A stretch of DNA of 64,000 nt from Phormidium willei BDU 130791 (GCA_001637315.1 LSZA01000001.1:80627-144626), one strand, 5' to 3'. Shown: positions 7,766-16,904, counted from the stretch's first letter. The notes: a model not told the origin generated them from the letters alone. Program-made: numbers and translations.

Positions 7766-8788
7766 ATGCCAGATCTACAAGACGAATTGATTGAGGTTCT
7801 CCAGGAACCGCCCGATTTGGATTTTGATTTACCAAATCCTGATGATGAAGACTTGCCTGATTTTGAGTTTTTGCAACAGGTTGATCGCGCCTGGTTGGTG
7901 TGCGATCGCTTTAATTTGCAAACGGATATTTGGCGGGGACGGATTTTACGCGCGGTGCGCGATCGCGAGAAAATTGGCGGTGAGGGACGTGGAAAAGGTT
8001 TTTTAAAATGGCTCAGTGAACGAGAAATTAGCAAAAGTCAAGCCTATTCTCTGATTGAACTAGCTAATAGTGCTGATACGTTACTCGACCAGGGAAAACT
8101 CGATCCCAATAGTATTAATAACTTCAGTAAGCGGGCATTTGTTGAGACGGCTAACTCGCCGTTAGAGGTGCAACAACTCGTTGCTTCGGCGGCTCAGGAT
8201 GGCGATCGCATTACTCGCCGTGAAGTTAAACAACTGTCTGATGAGTGGATGGCGATGACCTCGGAGTTATTGCCCGAGGAAGTCCGCGATCGCGCCGCTG
8301 ATCATTCGTTACCCGCTCGTCATGTTGCACCTCTCGTTCGGGAGTTAGAAAAACTGCCCGAAAACCATCAGAAAGAGATTCAACGGGAAGCGGCGGAAAA
8401 TCCTGATGTGGACACTTTAAAACAATTAACAACGGAGGCTCGCAATCTCTCAAAATATATTGATGCCGCTTCTCAGGTGCAAACTCTACAAGATCCTTCT
8501 CTGGATCTCGAGATGGCCTTAGAAGAAGCCTTACGGGTTGGATCTCTCAGTGTCGCCTCAGATTTGGTTAAACAGGCGGCTCAATTGGAGCAAACGGTTA
8601 CAAAGCTCTATACGACCTGGAAGCGCCTCTCAAGCCAATCTGACCGCCTCTATGTGGATACTGGAGCGAGTACCCCTAACCTGCGATCGCTCATTCATGT
8701 AATTGAACGCATCAGTGGTCCCATTATTGAAGTTCCCCTCGACGAGACTGGAGAACACACGGTTCGCCTACAAATCCTGAGCGACTAG
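7766..8788 (+). CDS. Conserved cyanobacterial hypothetical protein
   Basis: This is a 340-residue soluble protein. The first 35 residues are strongly acidic. Residues about 40-110 contain WLVCDRFNLQTDIWRGRILRAV and FLKWLSEREISKSQAYSL, a pattern reminiscent of the helix-turn-helix-like KWL/SxSxAY segments in DUF3102 or ParB-related proteins. The remainder is helical. This similarity is weak, so no function is assigned. The ATG at 7766 (MPDLQDELIEVLQEPPDLDF) is chosen over codons inside the heptamer repeat. No Shine-Dalgarno motif is visible; the leader is pyrimidine-rich. Confidence 0.7.
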   Translation: MPDLQDELIEVLQEPPDLDFDLPNPDDEDLPDFEFLQQVDRAWLVCDRFNLQTDIWRGRILRAVRDREKIGGEGRGKGFLKWLSEREISKSQAYSLIELANSADTLLDQGKLDPNSINNFSKRAFVETANSPLEVQQLVASAAQDGDRITRREVKQLSDEWMAMTSELLPEEVRDRAADHSLPARHVAPLVRELEKLPENHQKEIQREAAENPDVDTLKQLTTEARNLSKYIDAASQVQTLQDPSLDLEMALEEALRVGSLSVASDLVKQAAQLEQTVTKLYTTWKRLSSQSDRLYVDTGASTPNLRSLIHVIERISGPIIEVPLDETGEHTVRLQILSD

Positions 8789-8830
8789 CCAACCCCATGA
8801 AAACACTCTAGGCGACTACAAGGCCGAAGT

Positions 8831-8868
8831 CTTGTCTTTTGCCTCTTGTCTTTTGCCTCTTGCCTTCT
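8831..8868. repeat. Heptamer-type repeat (TTTTGCCTCTTG)n
   Basis: Degenerate TTGCCTC and TTGTCTT heptamers end 6 bp before the rfbB start codon. The position and strand (pyrimidine-rich on the coding strand) match the arrays before the 6680 and 7766 starts. Confidence 0.7.
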
Positions 8869-8874
8869 TCCCCC

Positions 8875-9939
8875 ATGCCACATCTTCTAATTACCGGAGG
8901 AGCCGGATTCATCGGCTCAAACTTTGTCCGCTACTGGTGCGATCGCCATCCTGAGGATCATGTGGTGGTCCTCGATGCGCTCACCTATGCCGGAAACCGA
9001 GCGAATATCGCCGATTTAGAGCAACAGGGTAAACTCACCTTTGTTCAGGGGAATATCTGCGATCGCCCCCTTATCGATCGCCTGTTGCGCGAGCATGAGA
9101 TTGATACTGTGGCTCATTTTGCGGCGGAATCCCATGTTGATCGCTCGATTCTTGGCCCAGAAGCTTTTATCCAAACCAATGTTGTTGGAACTTTCACCCT
9201 TCTCGAAGCCTTCCGCAGCCATTACGCCAATCAACAACGGGGGCGATTTCTCCATGTCTCTACTGATGAGGTGTACGGAAGTCTTGGCCCCGACGATCCT
9301 GCCTTTTCCGAAACGACCGCCTACGCTCCCAATAGTCCCTATTCCGCCTCAAAAGCGGGGAGTGACCATCTGGTGCGTTCCTATTTCCATACCTATGGCC
9401 TACCAACGCTGATCACGAACTGTTCTAATAATTATGGTCCGTATCATTTCCCGGAAAAGCTGATCCCGTTGATGTGCATTAATATCCTGTTGGGGAAAGC
9501 ACTTCCTGTCTATGGAGATGGGCAAAATGTTCGTGATTGGCTGTATGTTGAAGACCACTGTAGCGCCTTGGATACGGTGATCTCTAAGGGACAACCCGGA
9601 CAAACCTACAACATTGGCGGTAATAATGAAGTTAAAAACTTGGATTTAGTCCATCTCCTCTGTCGGTTGATGGATGAGATGGCGCCTCAGCTTCCGCAGC
9701 GTCCGAGTCAGGAGTTGATCACATTTGTCCGCGATCGCCCCGGCCATGATCGACGCTATGCCATTGATGCCACTAAAATCAAAACTGAACTGGGATGGCA
9801 GCCATCGGTCACGGTAGAGGAAGGGTTACGACGGACAGTGGATTGGTATCTCAGTCATGAATCCTGGTGGACCCCGCTACTCTCTCAGGACTATCGGGAG
9901 TACTATGATCAGGTCTATGGTGCTAATTCTAGCTCCTGA
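8875..9939 (+). CDS. rfbB: dTDP-glucose 4,6-dehydratase
   Basis: This 354-residue extended short-chain dehydrogenase carries the NAD-binding motif [11 protein letters not shown] at the N-terminus, [20 protein letters not shown] and the catalytic YSASK (Y156, K160). It has the family-typical C-terminal [18 protein letters not shown]. It converts dTDP-glucose to dTDP-4-keto-6-deoxyglucose, the first committed step to rhamnose and other deoxysugars of surface polysaccharides. The start at 8875 places [12 protein letters not shown] at the usual position. Other rml genes are not adjacent. A 10-bp stem-loop follows the gene. Confidence 0.96.
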   Translation: MPHLLITGGAGFIGSNFVRYWCDRHPEDHVVVLDALTYAGNRANIADLEQQGKLTFVQGNICDRPLIDRLLREHEIDTVAHFAAESHVDRSILGPEAFIQTNVVGTFTLLEAFRSHYANQQRGRFLHVSTDEVYGSLGPDDPAFSETTAYAPNSPYSASKAGSDHLVRSYFHTYGLPTLITNCSNNYGPYHFPEKLIPLMCINILLGKALPVYGDGQNVRDWLYVEDHCSALDTVISKGQPGQTYNIGGNNEVKNLDLVHLLCRLMDEMAPQLPQRPSQELITFVRDRPGHDRRYAIDATKIKTELGWQPSVTVEEGLRRTVDWYLSHESWWTPLLSQDYREYYDQVYGANSSS

Positions 9940-9963
9940 CATCCCAGGGTTAGACACTAGAAT

Positions 9964-10012
9964 GAAGAGAAGGAAGTTATTTTGAGACCCACAGATGCTA
10001 TCCCTTCTCTTC
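9964..10012. other. Stem-loop in the rfbB-kinase spacer
   Basis: GAAGAGAAGG (9964-9973) is perfectly complementary to CCTTCTCTTC (10003-10012), with a 29-nt loop. There is no U-tract, so it is not a classic intrinsic terminator. It lies 18 bp before the sensor kinase start and could affect its leader RNA. Confidence 0.4.
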
Positions 10013-10030
10013 AGTTGTGGTTAGTCCGAT

Positions 10031-12523
10031 ATGTCCAATGCTGCGATAATACCGGTTAAGAAACGGATACAGCGACTGAGTAGCCGGATTCCGTTACGTT
10101 TGGTGCTGGTGATTCCATTTTTACTGGAAATCACGGTAATTGTTGGGCTGACGGGCTGGTTTTCTTTGAATAAGGGCCGCGAGGCTGTTCATAATTTGGT
10201 GAGTCGACTGGCTCAAGAAAAGAGCGATCGCATTGAAACGGAAATTGCTAAGTTTTTAGACGTTCCCTTGACGGTGAATCAGGTGACGGCTCGGGCGATC
10301 GCGCGGGAGACTATCGATGTCAGCAATGTTCGCAATTTACAGCCTTTGTTTTGGGACCAACTGCAAAGTTTTCCGTCGATTAATGCGATCAGCTTTGGGG
10401 AAGCTCGCCAAGGAAATCTGATCCGTATTGTATCACAGGAAAAGACACCACCGTTAGACCCATTCGAGTCAGAGATATCCTATTTTATTGAATATGCGGA
10501 TGTAGAAACAAACGGTGAGTTAATTAGTTTTTCTGTGGATGTTTTGGGGCGTATGACGACTCAATTGCGGATGCAAGAGGAGTTTGATGCCCGCGATCGC
10601 CCTTGGTACCGACGAACCATTGGTTTAGGTCATAGTAATTGGAGTCAACTCCATCGTTCTCTGAGTCAGGCGGCTTATAATGCACTTGTTATCACAGCCT
10701 CTCAGCCGATTTATGATGAGAATCATGTGCTTTTAGGAGTTACCGCTGTCACTCTGAGACTGAAGCATATTAGTACTGTTCTCAATGAAATTGATATTGC
10801 TGGAGGAGGACAGGCTTATATTGTGGATTCGACTGGGCAATTGATCGGGATTTCTGATGGAAGTGATCCTCTCAGTGCTATTCAATCTGATCTCAATCAT
10901 CCCCAGCTTATCGAGCGTCCGTATGCTCGTCATAGTCGTCATCCGGTTATTGCTCAATCGGCTCGATACTTAGAGAAAGAATTTGGACATTGGAGTCAGA
11001 TTACAGAGCAGAAAAATTTATACTTCAAGATAGCGAATGAGGGATATTTTTTACAAGTTCGGCTAATTCGCGATAACTATGGTGTGCGTTGGCGGAGTGT
11101 CGTGATTATTCCTGAAGCCAACTTTATGCAAGAGATTGAGGAGAATCAACATCTGACATTGCTGTTATGTGCGATCGCTCTGATTGTCGCTGCCATCATC
11201 GGCTGGCTGACGGCTCGTTGGCTCACCCGTCCTCTGTTACAACTGAGTAAAATCAGCCGTGATATTGCTAATGGGAAACGCGATCGTACGATTCCCCAGG
11301 GCGGAATTCGAGAAATCAGTCAACTGTCTCAATCTTTTACGGAAATGACTCAACAACTTAATAATGCGTTTGAATGTCTAGAAGATAAAGTTGCAGCTCG
11401 TACCGCTCAACTCCAAGAGGCTAAACTTGCCGCAGATGCGGCTAATGCTGCGAAAAGTAAATTTATTGCCAATATGAGCCATGAATTACGAACCCCCTTA
11501 AATGGTATTCTTGGCTATGCTCAAATCTTGATGCACTCTCAACAGTTGACCACCCTTGAAACCAAGCAACTTAACTCACTTTATAACTGTGGAAATCATC
11601 TGCTGAATTTAATTAACGATATTCTCGATTTTGCAAAAATTGAATCGGGAGAACTAACCCTTCAGCCAAGACTGGTTAATCTATCAAAGCTGATTAACAC
11701 TGTTGTTGAAGTTTGTCAAGTCACGGCTAACGAAAAACGTTTGAATTTACAAATATTTGCAGATTCCCAGCTTCCTAGTCATGTTATTGTCGATGATAAA
11801 CGATTAAAACAAGTCACTATCAATCTCTTGGGTAATGCGATTAAATTCACAAATTGTGGGGGTACGGTTGAGTTTCATATTTCCTGTCTTGAGTGTTTGA
11901 GTCCAGGGGAAACTCTTGCGAAAGCCGATCATGAATCCGTTTCTGAAAATCATGCTCCAGAGAAAGTGCGTCTTAGATTTCAAGTCATTGACAGTGGAAT
12001 TGGAATTGCCGAGGAAGACTTAGAGCGTATTTTTTATCCGTTTGAACAAGTCAGTGATCCAGAAAATAATAATGATGGAACCGGTTTAGGATTGGTCATT
12101 GTCCAAGAAATTCTCCAGCGGATGGGAAGTGAACTTGAAGTCAAATCAAAACTGGGATCTGGAAGTTTTTTTTGCTTTGAGTTAGAGATTGACGTGAATT
12201 CCTACGAACTGATCAGTGAGGATGCTCTGCCAGTTATCGTATCCACGAGTAACTCGTCAGTCTTGTCCCAATCCCCAAAAAGAGTAGAGGACTTTCCTGA
12301 AACAGATGAGTTGGCAGAATTACTCCATTTAGCGAAGCGAGGGAGTTTAAATCGTTTGGGTCAGCATCTGGATGCGATCGCAGAGAACCATGAAAACTTA
12401 GAAGGTTTTTGTCAACACTATCGCGACTTAATTGAACAGTTCCAAGTGCGAGAACTGGTGCAGGACCTCGAACGAGATCTTCAGATCAAATCGTTATCAC
12501 AGGATAATTGTGACGAATTGTGA
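10031..12523 (+). CDS. Membrane sensor histidine kinase (dCache-HAMP-HisKA-HATPase)
   Basis: The protein has 830 residues. It has a transmembrane segment at about 25-46 and a large extracytoplasmic double-Cache-like region at about 47-370, with the Cache-typical ARDRPWYRR and ITASQPIYD motifs. A second transmembrane segment (LTLLLCAIALIVAAIIGWLT, about 374-397) is followed by HAMP, a short coiled coil, and HisKA with FIANMSHELRTPLNG (H484). The ATPase domain has N602 in NLLGNAIKF, then DSGIGI and GTGLGL. A C-terminal extension of about 90 residues is helical (AELLHLAKRGSLNRLGQHLD) and has no receiver domain. It probably senses a small extracellular ligand and signals to an unlinked response regulator. 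Confidence 0.93.
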   Translation: MSNAAIIPVKKRIQRLSSRIPLRLVLVIPFLLEITVIVGLTGWFSLNKGREAVHNLVSRLAQEKSDRIETEIAKFLDVPLTVNQVTARAIARETIDVSNVRNLQPLFWDQLQSFPSINAISFGEARQGNLIRIVSQEKTPPLDPFESEISYFIEYADVETNGELISFSVDVLGRMTTQLRMQEEFDARDRPWYRRTIGLGHSNWSQLHRSLSQAAYNALVITASQPIYDENHVLLGVTAVTLRLKHISTVLNEIDIAGGGQAYIVDSTGQLIGISDGSDPLSAIQSDLNHPQLIERPYARHSRHPVIAQSARYLEKEFGHWSQITEQKNLYFKIANEGYFLQVRLIRDNYGVRWRSVVIIPEANFMQEIEENQHLTLLLCAIALIVAAIIGWLTARWLTRPLLQLSKISRDIANGKRDRTIPQGGIREISQLSQSFTEMTQQLNNAFECLEDKVAARTAQLQEAKLAADAANAAKSKFIANMSHELRTPLNGILGYAQILMHSQQLTTLETKQLNSLYNCGNHLLNLINDILDFAKIESGELTLQPRLVNLSKLINTVVEVCQVTANEKRLNLQIFADSQLPSHVIVDDKRLKQVTINLLGNAIKFTNCGGTVEFHISCLECLSPGETLAKADHESVSENHAPEKVRLRFQVIDSGIGIAEEDLERIFYPFEQVSDPENNNDGTGLGLVIVQEILQRMGSELEVKSKLGSGSFFCFELEIDVNSYELISEDALPVIVSTSNSSVLSQSPKRVEDFPETDELAELLHLAKRGSLNRLGQHLDAIAENHENLEGFCQHYRDLIEQFQVRELVQDLERDLQIKSLSQDNCDEL

Positions 12524-12541
12524 TGCGATCGCTGAGGTGAG

Positions 12542-12631
12542 ATGTCTCAAGAAACTCTCCCAGGACGATCACGTCATGGTTTGAGAGAATTGCTAGAAAT
12601 CGCCAAATTAACCGGAGTAGATGTGAAATAG
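12542..12631 (+). CDS. Possible 29-residue micro-ORF
   Basis: A short frame begins at the ATG at 12542, 18 bp after the kinase stop, with GAGGTGAG directly before it. The peptide starts MSQETLPGRSRHGLRELLEI and ends at 12631. It is helical and amphipathic. It could be a translationally coupled small protein or a relic of a lost response-regulator gene. No homology is recognised and coding status is uncertain. Confidence 0.25.
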   Translation: MSQETLPGRSRHGLRELLEIAKLTGVDVK

Positions 12632-12732
12632 ACCCGTCTGAGGGTGGAAATTAGGGGTACAGTACGCTAAAATGGCATGAAAAATGCCTACTAAACTCTT
12701 GTAATTTGTGTGTTAGGGTTCCGTAAAAAACT

Positions 12733-13716
12733 ATGAAATTTCATATTCAATCGGATAGCGACATTCCCGCATCCAACCAACTCTTTAATCAAATTCGCTT
12801 TGCGATCGCCTCGCGTCAGTTTCCCCCCGGACATCGGCTCCCGAGTACCCGCCAACTGGCCATGCAGACGGGCCTACACCGCAATACCATCAGTAAAGTC
12901 TACCGTCAACTCGAAGATATTGGCTTAGTCGAAGCCCAAGCCGGTTCAGGAATCTATGTCCGCGCCCAGGGCCATGAAGGGGGAGGGACGCATCTGAGTT
13001 CCCCCATCTGGGCGCAATATCCCGAAGCCCACGAAGTCATCAAACGCAGTCTTGACGAACTCCTCAATAAAGGCTGTTCCCTCAACGAAGCGCGAGAGTT
13101 GTTCCTTGGGGAAATTGACTGGCGTTTACGCTGTAGCGCCCGAGTCTTGGTGACGGCGCCACTTCAGGACATTGGCGTAGGGGAGTTGATGTCTCAGGAA
13201 CTCGAACAGGCTTTGAAAATTCCCGTTCAACTGGTCCCTATGGAGGAGTTATCCGAGATTCTCGATAAAGCTCATTCAGGAACCGTCGTCACCAGTCGCT
13301 ATTTTATCGGGGAAGCCGAGTCCGTCGCTGCGCCCAAAGCCGTGCGGGTGATTCCCATTGATATTTATGATTACGCCAAGGAAACCGAACTCGTCAAAGA
13401 GTTAGCCAAGGATAGCTGTTTAGGACTCGTCAGTATCAGTTCCGGGCTATTGCGAGCCGCCGAGGTGATTGTTCACAGTTTGCGCGGTGATGAGTTGTTG
13501 GTGATTACCACCGAGTTGGGGAATACCTATAAACTGAATGCCATGGTTCGTAGTGCGCGGACGATTATCTGCGATCGCGCCAGCTTTGAGGCGGTCAAAT
13601 CTGCCATCCAATCGGCCCGAGATGACCTGATTCGTCCCCCCCAAGTCACCTGTTTCGAGAACTACATCAGCAGCAAGTCCATCGAACTCCTGAAACGGGA
13701 GTTAGGCTTAGAGTAG
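12733..13716 (+). CDS. GntR-family transcriptional regulator
   Basis: This 327-residue protein has an N-terminal GntR winged helix at about residues 10-78 (NQIRFAIASRQFPPGHRLPS, RQLAMQTGLHRNTISKVYRQ, GLVEAQAGSGIYV). The effector domain of about 240 residues does not look like FadR, HutC or MocR (no PLP-lysine context) and may be a cyanobacterial type. It ends in VKSAIQSARDDLIRPPQV. The upstream spacer carries GTACAGTACGCTAAAAT near 12657-12673, which may include the promoter. The ligand and targets are unknown. It is monocistronic by context. Confidence 0.88.
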   Translation: MKFHIQSDSDIPASNQLFNQIRFAIASRQFPPGHRLPSTRQLAMQTGLHRNTISKVYRQLEDIGLVEAQAGSGIYVRAQGHEGGGTHLSSPIWAQYPEAHEVIKRSLDELLNKGCSLNEARELFLGEIDWRLRCSARVLVTAPLQDIGVGELMSQELEQALKIPVQLVPMEELSEILDKAHSGTVVTSRYFIGEAESVAAPKAVRVIPIDIYDYAKETELVKELAKDSCLGLVSISSGLLRAAEVIVHSLRGDELLVITTELGNTYKLNAMVRSARTIICDRASFEAVKSAIQSARDDLIRPPQVTCFENYISSKSIELLKRELGLE

Positions 13717-13730
13717 CCGTTGTCTCAACT

Positions 13731-13775
13731 CACCCAGACACCCGGTTTCTGCCAGAAACCGAGTGTCTCAACCCC
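13731..13775. repeat. Palindromic dispersed repeat, copy 1
   Basis: The core has arms GACACCCGGTTTCTG and CAGAAACCGAGTGTC, so it can form a near-perfect hairpin. It is flanked by CACCCA on the left and CAACCCCCAG on the right. The same unit recurs at 14063-14110 and 14958-15000, always next to DUF2887/Rpn-type sequence. Confidence 0.85.
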
Positions 13776-13799
13776 CAGCCATCCCCCCCCGCGTCACAC

Positions 13800-14040
13800 T
13801 CACGTCAGGAACCGTTGCACCTCCTCAACAGATACATTAAGCACTTGCGCGATGTCTTCTAGGGAGTAGTTGAGATCGCGCATCGGTCGAATTAGGAGTC
13901 GTCGTTCTTCTTGACGGACTTCTTGGCGGCCCTCTTCGAAGCCTTTTTCCCAACCTTCTAAAAAGGCCTCTTGATAAAAGCGGGTTTGTTTCAAATCACG
14001 GATTTCAAACATTTGGGCAATCTCCTCGCGACTGGCGTTG
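13800..14040 (-). pseudogene. Duplicated 3' fragment of a DUF2887/Rpn-type gene
   Basis: The minus frame (PNASREEIAQMFEIRDLKQT, then RFYQEAFLEGWEKGFEEGRQ, ending VSVEEVQRFLT) closely repeats the last 75 or so residues of the adjacent 14132-14917 protein. It lacks all of the nuclease-like domain. Similarity stops a few codons upstream of PNASREE, where the palindromic repeat begins. Relative to the full copy it has gained a short charged stretch (GFEEGRQEVRQEE). It is either a decayed tandem duplicate or, from the ATG at 14012, a 70-residue stand-alone peptide; the first is more likely. Confidence 0.75.
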
Positions 14041-14062
14041 GGAACTTGGGAAACGCTCGCTC

Positions 14063-14110
14063 CACCCAGACACCCGGTTTCTGGCAGAAACCGAGTGTCT
14101 CAACCCCCAG
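14063..14110. repeat. Palindromic dispersed repeat, copy 2
   Basis: This copy has the same hairpin core as copy 1, with one change in the loop. About 45 bp on the right flank, up to the 3' end of the gene, also match copy 1, so repeat plus gene tail were duplicated as one unit. Confidence 0.85.
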
Positions 14111-14131
14111 CAATCCCCCCCCGCCTCACAT

Positions 14132-14917
14132 TCACGTCAACAACCGTTGCACCTCCTCAACCGATACATCCAGCAGTTGCGCGATGTCTTCCGGGGAATA
14201 GTTGCGATCGCGCAGCCGTCGAATTAACTTTCGCTGTTCGGCTTCTTGACCCTCCAAAAAGGCCTCTTGATAAAAGCGGGTTTGTTTCAAATCCGTAATT
14301 CCTAACATTTGGGCAATCTCCTCGCGACTGGCGTTGGGAAGCTTGTAAACGACAATGGTTTCAATCAAGTCAATCAGATCTCGTTGTAGCGGCGTGGCTG
14401 CGAAACGCTCCTGAGTCTGTTGAATGAGTACCTGTGCCGATTCTATCGCGGCCGATTCGGGTTCGACGACCAGTTTCATCAGGTTGACCCCAAAACAGTC
14501 CGAGTCGGGGAGTTCATTGAGATAAATCCGAGTGACGCGATCGCACTCTAGCCAGTCTTGGAACTGATGCAACTCAGGTCGTTCCGTCCGTCGTGTTGGA
14601 TAGATGACCACCACCCGCCAGGGATGAGACGGCCGATACTGTCGCAGATAGAGGAACAGTTCCGCAAAGAGGCGGTAGTAGAGCGTATCATCGGCTTGGA
14701 ATTGGACTTCTACCAGATACAGCGGTTGCTGGGGACGGTCACCGGTGGGTAGGAATAGACCATCGAGGCGAAAGGCCAGTTGTTTCACTTCCACGGAGGT
14801 GAACTGATACTCCTGGGCTTCATCACTCGGACGCTGGAGGAGGTCGAAGAGACTCCGAGGATATTGTTGGAAGATGCGGTAGAAGATGCTGTCAGTTTTC
14901 ACAGACTTAATGGGCAT
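14132..14917 (-). CDS. DUF2887/Rpn-family putative nuclease-transposase
   Basis: The 261-residue protein starting MPIKSVKTDSIFYRIFQQYP has the DUF2887 arrangement: FRLDGLFLP, then PLYLVEVQFQADDTLYYRLF, a PD-(D/E)XK-like core (D...EVQ). It ends in helical repeats DLKQTRFYQEAFLEG and SPEDIAQLLDVSVEEVQRLL. Relatives include Rpn recombination-promoting nucleases. An upstream in-frame ATG at 15091 would add 58 residues, but part of that is a translation of palindromic repeat copy 3 (DTRFLRETGCLGEL), so 14917 is preferred. The family is common in multiple divergent copies in filamentous cyanobacteria. Confidence 0.85.
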   Translation of the reverse strand: MPIKSVKTDSIFYRIFQQYPRSLFDLLQRPSDEAQEYQFTSVEVKQLAFRLDGLFLPTGDRPQQPLYLVEVQFQADDTLYYRLFAELFLYLRQYRPSHPWRVVVIYPTRRTERPELHQFQDWLECDRVTRIYLNELPDSDCFGVNLMKLVVEPESAAIESAQVLIQQTQERFAATPLQRDLIDLIETIVVYKLPNASREEIAQMLGITDLKQTRFYQEAFLEGQEAEQRKLIRRLRDRNYSPEDIAQLLDVSVEEVQRLLT

Positions 14918-14957
14918 TAACCGGTTGAAGTGATTGTATCTCCAAGTCCACCGCAAC

Positions 14958-15000
14958 TCACCCAGACACCCGGTTTCTCGCAGAAACCGAGTGTCCCAAT
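14958..15000. repeat. Palindromic dispersed repeat, copy 3
   Basis: Same hairpin core (GGTTTCTCGCAGAAACC centre). It lies 40 bp upstream of the DUF2887 start and is read through in frame by the longer possible ORF. Confidence 0.85.
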
Positions 15001-15091
15001 CCGAGCAATCCCCTTCGACAACCCGTTGCATCTCAGCCAAGAGGTAGGAGTAGAGGCTATCATCGGCTGAGACGAACGGCCAATTATTCAC

Positions 15092-16177
15092 ATGAACGTT
15101 GATATTGCAATTGTCGGTGCTGGATTGGCAGGCTTGACCGCTGCGTTACCCTTGCAGGCAGCGGGGTACTCCCTACTGTTGCTAGAGAAGTCTCGGGGAT
15201 TGGGGGGACGCTTGGCCTCCTATCGTCTCAACGGTTCTCGCTGCGATCGCGGCCTGCGGTATTTGACCGACGAGGGACGCTTGCTGTCGGGGTTGGTGCG
15301 ATCGCTCACGGCGCGTCAGGTCCTAACGCCTTGGATTACAGTCAGTCATCGCTATACGGCTGAGGGATTGCAGTCTAATCCCCCACAAACTCATTATGTG
15401 GCGGCTGAGGGGATGAGTCAGATTGCGAAGGAGTTAGGGCGAGATGTACCCGTTTGGTATAGTCGCCGGGTTGCGGCCATCACGCCCCAATCTCAAGGCT
15501 GGCGCGTGGGGTTAGAGGCGGTGCGGGCGGGGTCTGATGCACCGTTAGAGGTGACGGCCAGAGCGGTGATTCTGGCGATTCCCGCTCCGCAAGTGGTTAC
15601 TATTTTAGACACAGTGCCAGGGATCAACGCTGATGTCATGAATCGGCTACAATCGGTTACCTATGATCCTTGTTTAACGCTTCTGGCTCAATATTCTCCA
15701 GAGGGGGTTCCCGCTGAGATTCCCTGGCGATCGGTTGAGTTTCCCGGTGATCCGGCTCTGTCTTGGCTAGGACTTGATAGTAGTAAACGGGAGTCTTCGT
15801 CCTCGGGACGCGATCGCCCCCTAGTCGTACTAAACAGTCGTGCTGAGTTGGCGCGATCGCATCTCGATGATAGAGAGTTAACCCCAGTGATTGAGCATTT
15901 ACTCAGCCAAGGAGCCGCTCGTTTAGGGAGTTGGTTGCAAACTCCTGAACATCGGCATCTTCACCGTTGGCGCTATGCAATCCCGGCTCAGGTGTGGCCG
16001 CAAGATACTGTTGTTCTTGATACTCGCTCTCCCCTCGTCTGTTGTGGAGACTGGTGTGGTTCTCGTCAGGTGGAAACGGCTGTGCGATCGGGCCTCGCGG
16101 CGGCTAGTAGCGTCAACGACCAATTAGATCATCGTAGTTTGGCGCCTATTGACTCACTCTGGGACGGAAATCGTTAA
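15092..16177 (+). CDS. FAD-dependent amine oxidase-like oxidoreductase (renalase-like)
   Basis: This 361-residue protein begins MNVDIAIVGAGLAGLTAALP, a Rossmann FAD-binding GxGxxG motif, followed by LLLLEKSRGLGGRLASYRL with the GG motif of the glutathione-reductase/amine-oxidase superfamily. It closes with VCCGDWCGSRQVETAVRSGL, the second FAD-contact region seen in amine-oxidase and renalase-like proteins. The substrate is unknown. It is divergent from the DUF2887 gene. An upstream in-frame ATG of that gene would abut it exactly, another reason to prefer the shorter DUF2887 start. Confidence 0.85.
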   Translation: MNVDIAIVGAGLAGLTAALPLQAAGYSLLLLEKSRGLGGRLASYRLNGSRCDRGLRYLTDEGRLLSGLVRSLTARQVLTPWITVSHRYTAEGLQSNPPQTHYVAAEGMSQIAKELGRDVPVWYSRRVAAITPQSQGWRVGLEAVRAGSDAPLEVTARAVILAIPAPQVVTILDTVPGINADVMNRLQSVTYDPCLTLLAQYSPEGVPAEIPWRSVEFPGDPALSWLGLDSSKRESSSSGRDRPLVVLNSRAELARSHLDDRELTPVIEHLLSQGAARLGSWLQTPEHRHLHRWRYAIPAQVWPQDTVVLDTRSPLVCCGDWCGSRQVETAVRSGLAAASSVNDQLDHRSLAPIDSLWDGNR

Positions 16178-16301
16178 TCGGCCGAACCCTCAATAGGCAA
16201 TCAGCCAAACTATTGTGATGCCTCTATCGTATCCCCAGAGTGTCCCCCATGAGTTTGCCGCTGAGTGGTACTATTGCGCAAACTCCAGTGGAGAACCGGA
16301 G

Positions 16302-16307
16302 TATAAT
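16302..16307 (+). promoter_or_regulatory. TATAAT -10 element upstream of the Rrf2-type regulator
   Basis: A consensus TATAAT sits inside the small inverted repeat AACCG...CGGTT (16296-16315 region), 59 bp before the GTG at 16366. A promoter here excludes the upstream start at 16240. The inverted repeat around it could be an operator. Confidence 0.5.
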
Positions 16308-16365
16308 AGATTCGGTTGAGGACTTCATTCTCAGCCGGCTGTTCTTGAGGTTTAACACGTCGACT

Positions 16366-16803
16366 GTGGAACTTTCTTGCAAAAGCGAATACGCCCTACT
16401 GGCCTTAATTGAATTGGCTGTGCATCATAATAAAGGAGAACCCCTACAAATTCGGCAAATTGCCGCTCAACAGGGCATTCCCGATCGCTATCTCGAACAA
16501 CTGCTGGCGACGTTACGACGAGGGGGACTGGTGCGATCGCAGCGGGGGGCGAAAGGAGGATATCACCTGGCCCGAGAGCCTTGGAACATCACGTTGCTCG
16601 ATGCTCTCGAATGTATCGAGGGTATCACTGAACAAAGCACCACCGCCCAGGATACAGCTCCCACCGTCGAGAGTGGAATTATTAAAGATATTTGGTCTGA
16701 AGCCCAAGAGGCGGCCGAGGGCGTGTTAAAAAAATATACACTTCAAGACTTGCGAGAACAGCGTGATGCGCGATCGCAACTCAATATCATGTACTACATT
16801 TAA
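16366..16803 (+). CDS. Rrf2-family transcriptional regulator
   Basis: The 145-residue protein from the GTG at 16366 reads (M)ELSCKSEYALLALIELAVHH, the normal Rrf2 beginning. The winged helix continues through LQIRQIAAQQGIPDRYLEQL and SQRGAKGGYHLA. The C-terminal half contains no cysteines of the kind that bind a cluster in IscR-like members. It is therefore closer to CymR-type regulators, which act with CysK in controlling cysteine synthesis in Bacillus. The longer frame from 16240 would start before the TATAAT and is rejected. cysK follows after 101 bp, supporting a sulfur-related role by context only. Confidence 0.88.
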   Translation: MELSCKSEYALLALIELAVHHNKGEPLQIRQIAAQQGIPDRYLEQLLATLRRGGLVRSQRGAKGGYHLAREPWNITLLDALECIEGITEQSTTAQDTAPTVESGIIKDIWSEAQEAAEGVLKKYTLQDLREQRDARSQLNIMYYI

Positions 16804-16904
16804 ATTTCGACGGAGACACGGCTTATCCCGTCAACCGTCGGGGTTTTGTGACGTCAACCTGTCTTGACCCCTAATCCACGTTAACTCCTAGAGGATTATT
16901 CCCC

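Noticed and set aside
14918..15091. 58-residue N-terminal extension of the DUF2887 protein
   Set aside because: A large part is an in-frame translation of palindromic repeat copy 3, and the family begins at MPIKSVKTDSIFYRIF.
16240..16365. 42-residue N-terminal extension of the Rrf2 regulator
   Set aside because: It precedes a consensus TATAAT and lies outside the family domain, which starts at ELSCKSEYALL.
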